From Marinilabiliales bacterium (lineage in GTDB: Bacteria; Bacteroidota; Bacteroidia; Bacteroidales; ML635J-15), in assembly GCA_002869385.1 (NCBI GenBank), contig PKTB01000013.1, positions 900-64,899 of the forward strand: a stretch of DNA of 64,000 nt, given 5' to 3'. Below the pieces are notes generated by a model. It did not search any database. It saw nothing but the letters and a program-made list of their open reading frames with translations, and was not told the DNA's origin. Each line of letters starts with the position of its first letter. The stretch's first letter is position 1. Position numbers and translations under genes: made by a program. Shown here in pieces: positions 10,805 to 20,043 of this stretch.

Positions 10805-12303
10805 TTTTTCTTCTTAAATATTTTTAATTTCTGCCCTACTTGCAATTTTGAAGTATCAGATATTCCGTTCCAAAACATAATATCCTCAGCACTTGCCCAA
10901 TCATAATTTAAAGCAATACCATATGGTGAATCTCCAGGTTGAATTTCATAAGTCTCAATAAAATCATAATCCCTCATTGAAAAATGCTTTTCTGCCTTAT
11001 TTGTCTCATCAGGTTTGTTTTCTACAGGTTTCGTAGTTTCCTGTTTCTGTTCATATTGCTGTTTTGTTCCTTTTTTCACCCAAATGCTAATTGTCTGACC
11101 TGCATATATATTCGTACCACTTATATTATTCCAATCTTTTAAATCAACAACTTTAACATCGTATTTCTCTGCAATTGTACCCAGATTATCTCCTGAAACA
11201 ATTTTATACTTTATCTCTTCATAATCATCTCCAGGACTTACACTTACATGCTCAGTATTATAATATGTATAATCATTTTAACTTGCAACAAACGGAATGT
11301 ATTTTGGAAAATAAACACTATCAATATATACTTGAATAGAATCATGTAGTTTAATATAATCTATTTTATAGGACTCCGGGATATTAATAATCTTCGGCTT
11401 TTTCCTACCATCAATATAATTTCCGACAAATAATGGATTTAATGATCTAAGCAAGTTAATATCTATACCTAGAACTCCTGCAATTTGTCCAAAATGAATT
11501 ATATCATTTACCAAAATTGTATCTGTTACTGCAATTGAATACGAACCGACATTACTAAAATCAATAGTTTCATTTTCTCCCATCCATTTTGTTATAGCCA
11601 GTAGTCTATAAAAAGAATCCTTATCAATGCAATTTAGATTGTTGTAAACACTATCAAATGGCTGATCTCCAAAACCGGCTCTACGAACACTGGCAGGACC
11701 ACAACAATATGCAGTTATTGCCATATCCCATGTCCTAAAATTTCTATGCAATTCATCTAAATAGGAAAGGGCAGCATATGTATTACGGGAAATATCAAGT
11801 CTTTCTTCATAACATGAGTCTGCTACAATTCCATATTTTACTGCAGGTAAATATTGTAAGCCCCAAATTCCATATCTATAATCAGAACCGGAATAATATT
11901 CATTCATTGCTGTAAAAATAATAGGCAAATATGCAATTCCTCTGGGGATTCTTTTCTGATCAGCAATTTCATAAACTGTCTCACTTATTCTATTCCATGA
12001 AAACAATAATCGACATTTGTCAAGATAGTCTAAATTTTGAAACCCTTCGTAATAATCCTGTGCCTGAGGAGGCAACTCATACTGCTCGAAGCCAAAATTA
12101 ACAACATTATCGGAAGCAACAACAATATTAAAGTTTTGTTGTTGTTGCCTGCAATAATTCTGTACCTCATCATCAAAAGATTCTAAACTCGAAAGATTAC
12201 GTTTTAAGTTATTGAAATATGTATTAACATTGTACGTTTGGGCACTCAAGCTGTGCACAATGAACAATGCAATTATAATCATACATATTTTAAGTATCTT
12301 CAT
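10801..12303 (-). pseudogene. Transglycosylase-like protein with three LysM domains, interrupted by an in-frame TAA
   Basis: The frame runs 12303 to 10801 (about 500 codons) with one TAA at 11278-11280 (codon 342). Residues 1-21 are a signal peptide. Residues about 95-245 resemble the MltD-type lytic transglycosylase fold (YLPIIFTAMN, GIWGLQYLPA, ITAYCCGPASV), but the catalytic Glu of the family's P-x-x-E-S motif is Phe130 and the NSG motif is CCG, so it looks non-catalytic. LysM-like modules lie at about 265-325, just after the stop (IVSGDNLGTIAEKYDV), and near the C-terminus (YEIQPGDSPYGIALNYDW). The second LysM is in frame with and directly follows the stop, so the break is a point change (a Glu codon would restore it). 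It heads the MBOAT/SGNH operon and probably targets the complex to peptidoglycan. Confidence 0.8.
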
Positions 12304-12321
12304 TCAATAACAATTAAGCAA

Positions 12322-12329
12322 CAAATATA
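12322..12329 (-). promoter_or_regulatory. Putative -7 element of the O-acylation operon
   Basis: The minus strand reads TATATTTG (TAnnTTTG), 19 bp upstream of the ATG at 12303. It would give a very short leader for the operon. Confidence 0.4.
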
Positions 12330-12416
12330 GTCGTTTATTTATATTTTTAAAAGTAAGATATCAAATGATTAAAATAAAAATCTTCAGCGATAAAATGATT
12401 TAATTTAAAAATTTTA

Positions 12417-12424
12417 TAAATTTG
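12417..12424 (+). promoter_or_regulatory. Putative -7 element of the BNR-repeat gene
   Basis: TAAATTTG matches TAnnTTTG and lies 28 bp before the ATG at 12452, in the divergent gap with the O-acylation operon. Confidence 0.4.
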
Positions 12425-12451
12425 TAAAAACAAGATAATAAACAAAAAACT

Positions 12452-13942
12452 ATGAAAACAAATTTACTCAACTTCAAAACAGTTATATTTTATGTTACTA
12501 TTTTATTTATAGCTAACAATCTACTGTCTCAAGAGGTAAGCACAGACATAAAATTAAACACAACAGACTATTATGATGTGGCGATGGATGGTGGTCATTG
12601 CATTGCTGTAGATGGAGATAATGTATATGCAATATGGCAAGGAATGTTGTCGGAAAATGAAAGCTATATTTATTTTACAAAGTCTACAGATGGAGGAGAA
12701 ACATTTTCAACAGAAGTTCCCATATATTCAGGACCGACTGAGGCATATCACGTAATGTCATCTATTGATGTTGCAAACAATAATATTTATATTGCTTGGG
12801 TTGCAGCAACAAATGATGCGAATGATTGGAATATCTGGTTTATAAAATCTACAGATGGTGGAACTACATTTTCAACACCTACTCCAATTACAACAAACAA
12901 CTCATCTGCGTTTCCAATTTTAAAAGCTCATGGTAGTAATGTTTATATTTTCTTTGCTAACGCTGGCACTTATCCAATGGTTGACTATTATTTCATTAAG
13001 TCAATTGATAATGGTGACACTTGGGGTAGTGCAAGTCAGATAAATGACGGAACTTGTATTAGTGAAGTAATGTTCAGCAACCTAAATACAATGGAAAAAG
13101 ATGCTGCCGGGAATATTTACTTAGCCTGGACAGACGGTAGAAATGAAGATGCAAACGGCGACATATACTTTTGTAAATCTACTGATGGTGGAGACACTTT
13201 TTTTGGTAATGTAATGGTTAACGATATGACAATTCTTGATTCTGATTCTGTTCAACATTATCCAAGTATTGCAGTGGGTTCAGACAATAATGTTCTAGTT
13301 AACTTTATTGATTACCGACTAGGATCTGATTATTGGGCAAATGCCAGACCTTATATTGCAAATTCAAATGATGGAGGTACTTCATTTGCCCAAGAGCAAT
13401 TGTTTTCTGGAATTGAGGGTTATTGCGGACATGCGGTTTTAGCATCAAACAGTAGTCAAAATATAGCTTATGCAGCTTGTGCCAATTTAGATATGCATTT
13501 TGGAGTTTTTCTTTTTATTTCTGATGATAATGGAGCAACTTATGGAGAGCATATTCCGATATCTGATTAATTTGATGTTGACCCAAAAGATATACATGCT
13601 CAAATGGATGAATACAATCAGGTTCATATAGTTTGGAAAGACTGTAGAGTTGAAGTCGATAATAGTGATATCTATTATAGTAAGTACAACCCTACTCCTA
13701 TGTCTATTAATAATACATCAAAAGATAAAATCAAATTTTACCCAAATCCGGCAAATGATATTATAGAGTTTTCAAATTTTAATAAAAATTCAATTGTTGA
13801 AATTTATTCTGTAAACGGAAAGCTTGTTTTTAGTCAAAAAATAAACTGTAAACTCGACATCAGCGAAATCCCTGCTGGAATGTACTTTATTAAAATTTTA
13901 GGAGAAGAAAAACCTATAACTAAAAAGTTGATAAAATTATAA
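12452..13942 (+). pseudogene. Secreted BNR/Asp-box beta-propeller with T9SS sorting domain, interrupted by an in-frame TAA
   Basis: About 496 codons with a single TAA at 13568-13570; the frame then continues through FDVDPKDIHAQ into the C-terminal part. The first 25 residues are a signal peptide. The body carries at least six Asp-box motifs of sialidase-type propellers (STDGGETF, STDGGTTF, SIDNGDTW, STDGGDTF, SNDGGTSF, SDDNGATY). The C-terminal 75 residues are a type A T9SS sorting domain (FYPNPANDIIEF ... GMYFIKI ... KKLIKL). I see no sialidase Arg triad or catalytic residues, so this is called a propeller of unknown ligand, not an enzyme. A G to T change from GAA would explain the stop. As written, a truncated product would lose the secretion signal. 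Confidence 0.8.
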
Positions 13943-13950
13943 AATACAAA

Positions 13951-13985
13951 AGCTGTCTCAATGAGGCAGCTTTTTTTATTTTTGG
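13951..13985. terminator. Bidirectional Rho-independent terminator
   Basis: AGCTGTCTC-AAT-GAGGCAGCT forms a 9-bp stem with one G-T pair, followed by a T-rich tail. It sits between the convergent BNR gene and arginine deiminase gene and can serve the plus strand directly and the minus strand more weakly. Confidence 0.8.
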
Positions 13986-13991
13986 TTAAGC

Positions 13992-15257
13992 TTATTTCCA
14001 CTTAATATCTTCCCTGCATATCGGCATTGTCATACATCTGGCACCACCCCCACCACGCGAAAGCTCTGAACCTTCAATTGCTATAACGCATTTTTCATAA
14101 TCATCGATATTTTTCTTTCCATTGATTATGTCTTTTGCCTTAAGGACATCAAAACCACCTTTGTTTAATTCATCAACTGTATAAATATTTCTTTCGTAAC
14201 CAATTACTTTTCCAGGAGCAACAGCAAAAAAGTTAGCTCCACTATGCCATTGTTCTCGTTGCTGAATCCAAGGATCGGTTGTGCCACCACACACATATGG
14301 TTTTAAGTCGAAACCAAGGCCTTTTAGTGCTGTAAGCATATTCTCTTGCTCACGAATCTGAACTTTTCCATTATCAGCACTAATTAAAACAGTCTGATAA
14401 CGGTTTGGACGTAAAATTACCGGTTCATAAACCATACAAATATCTTTATCTAGAAAGGTGAATACCATATCAAGGTGAATAAATGATTCTGGCTCGTATG
14501 GTAATTCCTGAACAATAATATGCATTTTCTCCTTTTGTTCTTTTAATCTATTTAAGATAAAATCAACACCCTGAGAGGTTGTACGACTACCTATACCAAT
14601 TAACAAAACATCTTCTCTTGCAACTAAAACATCTCCACCTTCGATTGTAATTTTAGGATCATAAAACTTATCCTCACACGGATTAACAGTTGATGTCGAG
14701 AATGCAGGATGAAAATCAAAAATTGACTGCATAATAATAGACTCCCTAACCCGTACATTGTTTGCCATTTTTGCAATAAGAACTTTGTCATTTATAGCAA
14801 TAGAAGCATCACGTGTAAAAAAGAAATTATGTAAGGGTTTAAGCATATATCTTCGTTTGCTTAGATATGCTGTTAAGCTATTTTTTTGTAACAAAACACC
14901 TTCAATTAGTTGTCTGGCTAACTCAGAATTGTCAAGGTTCTCTAATATATCTCGATGCAGTTCTACACCTTCATTTTTACAGATTTTCTCAATCAGATTT
15001 TCACGTACTCTGCTATTTTGCAATATATTCTCTAAAAGCTCTTTTACCTGATAAGTTTTTGTTAGTTTATCTAAAACTCCTGAAAGTTGAGAATACTCTT
15101 GCTGCGCTACATGAAGGTTTAATATATCACTATATAAGGCTCTTTCAGCATTTTCAGGTGTCATGTTTTGCACTTCTGCTCCTGGAGTGTGTAAAATTAC
15201 TCCTTTGAGTTTTCCAATCTCTGAATTTAACCTGATATTTAATGCATTAGATGTCAT
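13992..15257 (-). CDS. arcA: Arginine deiminase
   Basis: A 421-residue cytosolic hydrolase that converts L-arginine to citrulline and ammonia. The guanidine-modifying enzyme signatures are complete: FTRD (Asp150), EGGD (Glu206), HLDMVF (His261, Asp263) and the catalytic Cys408 in GGGGARCMTMP close to the C-terminus, matching the layout of Pseudomonas ArcA. I chose the ATG at 15257 (MTSNALNIRL) over an upstream in-frame ATG at 15287 because it fits the family N-terminus and leaves room for the TACTTTTG promoter element. No ornithine carbamoyltransferase, carbamate kinase or arginine/ornithine antiporter gene is adjacent, so a full ADI pathway is not shown here. Confidence 0.93.
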   Translation of the reverse strand: MTSNALNIRLNSEIGKLKGVILHTPGAEVQNMTPENAERALYSDILNLHVAQQEYSQLSGVLDKLTKTYQVKELLENILQNSRVRENLIEKICKNEGVELHRDILENLDNSELARQLIEGVLLQKNSLTAYLSKRRYMLKPLHNFFFTRDASIAINDKVLIAKMANNVRVRESIIMQSIFDFHPAFSTSTVNPCEDKFYDPKITIEGGDVLVAREDVLLIGIGSRTTSQGVDFILNRLKEQKEKMHIIVQELPYEPESFIHLDMVFTFLDKDICMVYEPVILRPNRYQTVLISADNGKVQIREQENMLTALKGLGFDLKPYVCGGTTDPWIQQREQWHSGANFFAVAPGKVIGYERNIYTVDELNKGGFDVLKAKDIINGKKNIDDYEKCVIAIEGSELSRGGGGARCMTMPICREDIKWK

Positions 15258-15276
15258 ACTTGTAAATTTTAGAGCG

Positions 15277-15284
15277 CAAAAGTA
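15277..15284 (-). promoter_or_regulatory. Putative -7 element of arcA
   Basis: The minus strand reads TACTTTTG (TAnnTTTG), 20 bp upstream of the chosen arcA start at 15257. Confidence 0.4.
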
Positions 15285-15372
15285 CAACTTTTAATCAATT
15301 AAAGACACTTTGCGATTAATGAATTGTTAAATTTTATACTTTTATACCTATTATAATTTCGAAATAGCGCAA

Positions 15373-16377
15373 GTGGGTTTTATTACTTATAATAAACTAA
15401 TCAAAAAAGTTAGAATTTATTTTCTAATCTATTTTCTTATTCTTTCAGGAATTTTACTTTCCTCCTGTAAAAAGAGTGTTAACTGGGATGTAGAATGCTA
15501 CACAGTTGAAGAAAAAATATTTAAAACAGATTTCTCGAATTGTGAGACAGTAGAGTTTAACGATCATCAGGATAAAATCCAAAGGACTGATTCGCTCTCA
15601 TCAGAATGGGACCTTCTGCAAACACATCATTGTGTTGGAGATTTTAGAATTAGCTACGAAGACGGAGACCGAGACCAAAGATATGCCGAGATTTGTGCTG
15701 ACCCAACAGACCCGGATAATGATGTAATTAAATTCAAAATCATTGAGCCTCATATAAGAGAAGGCACTCATAAAAAAGGACGGGTGCAGTTTAATCTAAA
15801 TGATAATCAATGCATAAAGGAGTTTTATCAAAAAGTTCGTCTATATATTCATCCGGACATGGAATATCTTAAACAATGGGACGAAAAAGTGCATTGGCTT
15901 TCAATCGCTGAATTTTGGAATAATGCAAACTTTGCCGGTGAAAGAAATCCATTTAGAGTAACAGTTAGTCTTTTTAAACTTGATGAAGGACCGGTCGACG
16001 AAATGTATTTTGCTGTAGTTGGGGATAGAGATATTAGGATTGGAGGTTGGGATCCAATTTGGGTTGAAATTAACGAAGATTTTTCTGTTCCTTTTGGAAC
16101 ATGGATGGAAATAGAAATGTATTTACTTGAAGGTGACGAAGATTCAGGAAGATTTTATATGAGTGTAACACCGGTTGGTGGTGAAAAAACTATTCTATTT
16201 GATGTCCATAATACAACTCAACATCCTCGCGAAAAACATGCAGATGGATATACACATATTAATCCCTTAAAGCTTTACACTAGCGATAAGCTAATTGAAT
16301 TTATGTCAGAAAATGATAAAAATCTTGAAATTTACTGGGACGATTGGGAGTTCTGGCGAAATAAATCTATTGATTAG
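15373..16377 (+). CDS. Lipoprotein with concanavalin-type jelly-roll fold, possible polysaccharide lyase or glucanase relative
   Basis: A lipoprotein of about 330 residues with lipobox GILLSSC. The Trp- and acid-rich body (RVQFNLND, KVHWLSIAEFWN, GTWMEIEMYL, YWDDWEFWR) resembles LamG/heparinase I-like beta-sandwich proteins, but I cannot name a family or a catalytic set with confidence. The start is doubtful. No ATG lies in frame: a GTG is at 15373, and an ATT at 15382 (reading ATT ACT TAT AAT AAA) sits exactly where an ATG would give a normal lipoprotein signal peptide. That is one of several apparent ATG to ATT changes in the window. It is a monocistronic gene divergent from arcA. Confidence 0.6.
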   Translation: MGFITYNKLIKKVRIYFLIYFLILSGILLSSCKKSVNWDVECYTVEEKIFKTDFSNCETVEFNDHQDKIQRTDSLSSEWDLLQTHHCVGDFRISYEDGDRDQRYAEICADPTDPDNDVIKFKIIEPHIREGTHKKGRVQFNLNDNQCIKEFYQKVRLYIHPDMEYLKQWDEKVHWLSIAEFWNNANFAGERNPFRVTVSLFKLDEGPVDEMYFAVVGDRDIRIGGWDPIWVEINEDFSVPFGTWMEIEMYLLEGDEDSGRFYMSVTPVGGEKTILFDVHNTTQHPREKHADGYTHINPLKLYTSDKLIEFMSENDKNLEIYWDDWEFWRNKSID

Positions 16378-16535
16378 CAAGAGACTATAGAGGTAAAACT
16401 GTTTTTTCAAGATACAATCAGTAGGCCGTACGAATTTACAAGTAGTACCTTATTAACTTTAGATCATATCAATTAACGTGAACAATCTTTGCATAAAATT
16501 TGCGGGGTAAACTATAAACGAAAACTTTTATAGAG

Positions 16536-16988
16536 ATGAAAAAACATATCTTTCTTTGCTTATTTCTAATAGTATCTATTTCTATTTCTGCTCAAACACA
16601 TTTTTATTCAGGCAAATACACTAATTCCAGTAATATTATGTACACTTGGGATGGAGAACATATATATTACGGGAAATATACTAATAGCAGTGATATAGTT
16701 TACACATTTGATGGGGAGCATATTTATCAAGGTAAATATAAAAACCATAGCGATATAATTTACACCTGGGATGGTGAACACCTGTATAAAGGAAAATACA
16801 CTAACTTTAGTGATATAGTTTACACCTTTGATTCCAAACATATTTACTCTGGTAAGTACACGAATTTCAGTGATATTATATACACTTTTGATTCAGAACA
16901 TCTATATAAGGGAAAATACACAAACTACAGTGATATTATCCACACATTTGATGGACGAATCCCTGTTTGCTTTTTTGTTATCCTATAA
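16536..16988 (+). CDS. Small secreted protein of 20-residue tandem repeats
   Basis: 150 residues: a signal peptide (to SISAQ) followed by about seven tandem units of 20 residues of the form GKYTNxSDIIYTFDGEHLYK, encoded by near-perfect 60-bp DNA repeats, and a short hydrophobic tail (IPVCFFVIL). The Gly-Lys-Tyr spacing recalls MORN-like beta-hairpin repeats, but I do not recognise an exact family. The unit number is likely to vary between strains. No enzymatic motif is present. It ends 7 bp before the end of the convergent LytTR regulator gene. Confidence 0.65.
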   Translation: MKKHIFLCLFLIVSISISAQTHFYSGKYTNSSNIMYTWDGEHIYYGKYTNSSDIVYTFDGEHIYQGKYKNHSDIIYTWDGEHLYKGKYTNFSDIVYTFDSKHIYSGKYTNFSDIIYTFDSEHLYKGKYTNYSDIIHTFDGRIPVCFFVIL

Positions 16989-16994
16989 GACAAA

Positions 16995-17696
16995 TTAATT
17001 AATAGACCTTCCTGACAGAAAGCTATTAAACTCTTCTTTATAATTATCTGCAACAGGGATATATTCCTTGCCTAAAACGATTCTTGAACGCTCAACTGTT
17101 TTGATTTCGTTCAAATTAACAATAAAAGAACGATGTACCTTCATAAAGTATGAAGGAAGTATTGATTCAAGACTTTTTAAGCTCATAAGTGGCATTAACC
17201 TGGAACCATCTTTCTGGTAAATCTGAATATAATCTTTTACATTTTTAAAATACATAACATTATCAAACCTTACCTGATGAAGCTTATAATCAGCTTTAAC
17301 GAAAAAATATTCCTTTTCTTCTTGTCCTGAAGACATCAAATCAAAATACTCTTTTGACTTATTTGCAGCTTTAAGAAAATCTTCGTATGAAATCGGTTTA
17401 ACCAAATAATCCATTGCCGCTACCTTATAAGACTCAATAGCATACTCCTCATACGCAGTCGTAAATATAACTCTGCAATCATCAGGTAAAAGTTTTGACA
17501 ATTGCATTCCATTAATATCAGGCATATTAATATCCAAAAATGCTAATTGAATCTCTTTTTCTTTAGATTCTGATAATGCATTTACAGGATTAGTGTATGC
17601 TCCTACAAGTTCAAGAAAAGGAGTTTTTTCAATATAAGACTTTATCATATTAAGCCCGGGAGGCTCATCATCTACAGCTATGCATCTAATTTTCAT
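16995..17696 (-). CDS. LytTR-family response regulator
   Basis: 233 residues: an N-terminal receiver domain (acidic pair Asp9/Asp10, phospho-acceptor Asp55 in LAFLDINMPD, and the conserved Lys in YLVKP) and a C-terminal LytTR DNA-binding domain (about 130-230; YIQIYQKDGS, FMKVHRSFIVNL). It acts in the cytoplasm as the output partner of the LytS-like kinase encoded immediately upstream, whose gene it overlaps by 11 bp. In Bacteroidota such pairs often control envelope genes, but the targets cannot be read here. Confidence 0.92.
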   Translation of the reverse strand: MKIRCIAVDDEPPGLNMIKSYIEKTPFLELVGAYTNPVNALSESKEKEIQLAFLDINMPDINGMQLSKLLPDDCRVIFTTAYEEYAIESYKVAAMDYLVKPISYEDFLKAANKSKEYFDLMSSGQEEKEYFFVKADYKLHQVRFDNVMYFKNVKDYIQIYQKDGSRLMPLMSLKSLESILPSYFMKVHRSFIVNLNEIKTVERSRIVLGKEYIPVADNYKEEFNSFLSGRSIN

Positions 17697-18843
17697 TACT
17701 TGGAATTATTAAATCAACAGAATATACATCTTTTAAACGGACAATTTTCAATGAATATACGTCCTCATCAAACAAAAGTTCCAGACGTCTTTTAATATTA
17801 GTCAATCCTAATCCTCCTTTACCTTTTTCATGATTTTCATTCTCTGGAATAGAATTTTTAATACTAAAGACAATTTTGCCTGCAACGTTTTTAAGACTAA
17901 TATCAACAAATGAATCCGTATTCATGCTGATCCCATGCTTAAAAGCATTTTCTACAAAAGTTATAAATAGCAATGGTGGAATAAGCACCTTATCATAATC
18001 ACTTTCAAAGTCTGTACTTACTTTTACTTCACCTGATAATCTCGATTTCATTAAATCAATATAGTTTCTTAGAAATGATATTTCCATTTCCAAACTCACA
18101 TTTCTGTTTTTATCTGATTCATACAGCAAATACCTCATTAACTTAGAAAGCTTATATGTAATTTCTTTCGCTTTTTCAGGTTCTGTTTCAGTTAATGAAT
18201 ATATATTGTTAAGTGTATTAAAAAAGAAATGGGGACTAATCTGATTTTTTAAAAACGCTAATTCCGTTTTTAATTGCTCAGCACTTATTAGTTTATTCTT
18301 TTTATCCTCTAAAAACCACTGTTCGGTAGTTCGTATTGATAATCCAATTACAACAAGTAATAATATTGATACCGGAACAAATACAGGAGAAAAAATAAAT
18401 GGTGGTGGCCCATTTTTAAAATCTGATTTCGGTGGAGGATTTCTATGCTCAGGTCTAAAATTATTCCCTTCTTGTGGAGGCATCTCCCTTGGACCAGAAT
18501 CATGATTCACTTTTAAACGCTTCTCAATTTTTAAAATTCCATCTCTCTTATCAATCTTATAGTACTTATAAAAATACCCATTTACGGCTACAATGCCTAA
18601 CAATAATACTAATAGCAAGCTTATATAAATAAAGAACTTCTTTTTGTAAAGAAATTTCGGAATAAGAATTAAATAATTAATATAAAAACCAAATATAAGC
18701 AGTGAAATAAAGGAAATAAATACAAGTATAACTCCTTCTTCGCAGCTTGATTCATAAAATACAGTGTAAAAAGGTCCTATTAGAATTAAAACCCAAGCTA
18801 ATACGTGTATTAATATTCCAAATATTTTTCTTTTAGTTCTCAA
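17686..18843 (-). CDS. LytS-type sensor histidine kinase
   Basis: 385 residues. The N-terminal half has hydrophobic segments at about 10-30, 36-62, 70-92 and 150-172, with a Pro-rich extracytoplasmic loop (about 115-148) between the last two. The histidine kinase domain of the His_kinase family follows, with phospho-acceptor His205 in QISPHFFFN and the N-box FVENAFKHG. The start is a TTG at 18843; an in-frame stop lies just upstream and no ATG is available. It is followed by its cognate LytTR regulator with an 11-bp overlap. The lack of a large sensory domain suggests it senses a membrane or envelope cue through the membrane segments and loop. Confidence 0.88.
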   Translation of the reverse strand: MRTKRKIFGILIHVLAWVLILIGPFYTVFYESSCEEGVILVFISFISLLIFGFYINYLILIPKFLYKKKFFIYISLLLVLLLGIVAVNGYFYKYYKIDKRDGILKIEKRLKVNHDSGPREMPPQEGNNFRPEHRNPPPKSDFKNGPPPFIFSPVFVPVSILLLVVIGLSIRTTEQWFLEDKKNKLISAEQLKTELAFLKNQISPHFFFNTLNNIYSLTETEPEKAKEITYKLSKLMRYLLYESDKNRNVSLEMEISFLRNYIDLMKSRLSGEVKVSTDFESDYDKVLIPPLLFITFVENAFKHGISMNTDSFVDISLKNVAGKIVFSIKNSIPENENHEKGKGGLGLTNIKRRLELLFDEDVYSLKIVRLKDVYSVDLIIPSNEN

Positions 18844-18867
18844 AACGGCAGTTTAGCAATTATGAAT

Positions 18868-18875
18868 CAAATTTA
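18868..18875 (-). promoter_or_regulatory. Putative -7 element of the two-component operon
   Basis: The minus strand reads TAAATTTG, 25 bp upstream of the TTG start of the kinase gene. Confidence 0.4.
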
Positions 18876-19013
18876 ATCAATACAAATGCTAATTGTAATT
18901 AAAATAGAGGTTTTTTTAATAATTATCTACGTTTCATGCAAAAAATCCGTTATTTGGGAATTAGCCTTAAGAACTTTTATATAAGTTTACTGTTAAAATG
19001 TAAAATATCTATC

Positions 19014-19664
19014 ATGCATAAAATACTTTCATTTCTAAACGAACTTCAGCAAAATAATAATAGGGATTGGTTCAAATCTAATGAAAAAATATATAAAGAA
19101 TCTCGAATAGAGTTTATAAATCTCATTAGCAAGTTAATCATTGAAATAAACAAATTTGATTCAAATCTAGGCTATGTAGAACCAAAAGAATGCATTTTCA
19201 GAATTTTTAGAGATGTTAGGTTTTCTAAAAACAAAGAACCGTATAAAAATAACTTTGGTTCATTTATAGCTTCTGGTGGAAGAAAATCAAGTTTTGCCGG
19301 TTACTACATTCACATTGAACCGGATGCTTCGTTTATTGGTGGCGGCATTTATATGCCACCATCAGATATCCTTAAGAAAATTAGAACTGAAATATATGAA
19401 AACCCTGATGATTTCAAATCAATAATAAACAGTAAAGAATTTGTAAATACTTTTGGGGAAATTTACGGCGAAAAGCTCAAGACTAAACCAAAAGGATTTG
19501 ACGACTTTCCTGATATGGACTTAATCAGGTACAAGCACTATGCTGTTGTTCATCCTTTTTCGAATAATGAAATACTGGAAAATGATTTCATAAATAATAT
19601 TATTAATGTTTATAAAACTCAAAAACCATTTAACGATTACTTAAATAATTGTATTTTTGAATAA
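19014..19664 (+). CDS. DUF2461 family protein
   Basis: 216 residues, full length for the family (TIGR02453/DUF2461). Family landmarks are the N-terminal FLNELQQNNNRDWF, the central FRIFRDVRFSKNKEPYK and GYYIHIEPD. Function is unknown; there is no signal peptide, so it is probably cytosolic. I chose the ATG at 19014 because an upstream in-frame ATG at 18936 would add a 26-residue hydrophobic extension foreign to the family. It is followed at once by a small membrane protein gene. Confidence 0.85.
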   Translation: MHKILSFLNELQQNNNRDWFKSNEKIYKESRIEFINLISKLIIEINKFDSNLGYVEPKECIFRIFRDVRFSKNKEPYKNNFGSFIASGGRKSSFAGYYIHIEPDASFIGGGIYMPPSDILKKIRTEIYENPDDFKSIINSKEFVNTFGEIYGEKLKTKPKGFDDFPDMDLIRYKHYAVVHPFSNNEILENDFINNIINVYKTQKPFNDYLNNCIFE

Positions 19665-19665
19665 A

Positions 19666-19971
19666 ATGTATACCAGCTGGCAAATAATAATTGGTATTGC
19701 AATAGCAAGTGCATTAATATCTATTTTTCAACTTTACCGTTCTTATCTACGACAAAGTAAAGAATCGGGTGAAAGTCAGAAACTTGCAATATGGTCAATT
19801 ATTTTTGGTCTTTCTAGTTTAATTTTAGTAGGTGTCGGAAGTTTGATTGGAATTATCTTAGGGCTAATTTCAATGAAAGGAAAAACACACAAAGCACTAT
19901 CAAAAATTGGCATAATACTAAGTATTCTTACATTCCTACCATGGTTATTAGTAATTATTTCAGGTCCGTAG
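19666..19971 (+). CDS. Small DUF4190-like membrane protein
   Basis: 101 residues with three hydrophobic segments (about 5-22, 42-68 and 78-98). The arrangement and the motif LAIWSIIFGLSS followed by LGLISMKGK resemble DUF4190 proteins, in which a helical hairpin spans the membrane. The start at 19666 lies 2 bp after the stop of the DUF2461 gene, so the two are probably co-transcribed. No functional inference beyond membrane location. Confidence 0.6.
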   Translation: MYTSWQIIIGIAIASALISIFQLYRSYLRQSKESGESQKLAIWSIIFGLSSLILVGVGSLIGIILGLISMKGKTHKALSKIGIILSILTFLPWLLVIISGP

Positions 19972-20043
19972 AAGCATTTGATATAAATAAGAAATACTTT
20001 TTTTAAGTATTATTTTTTGCTAATTTTATATCAAATTTGCATT

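Noticed and set aside
12452-13942. A functional sialidase
   Set aside because: Asp-boxes are present but the Arg triad, Tyr/Glu nucleophile pair and FRIP-type motif are not visible.
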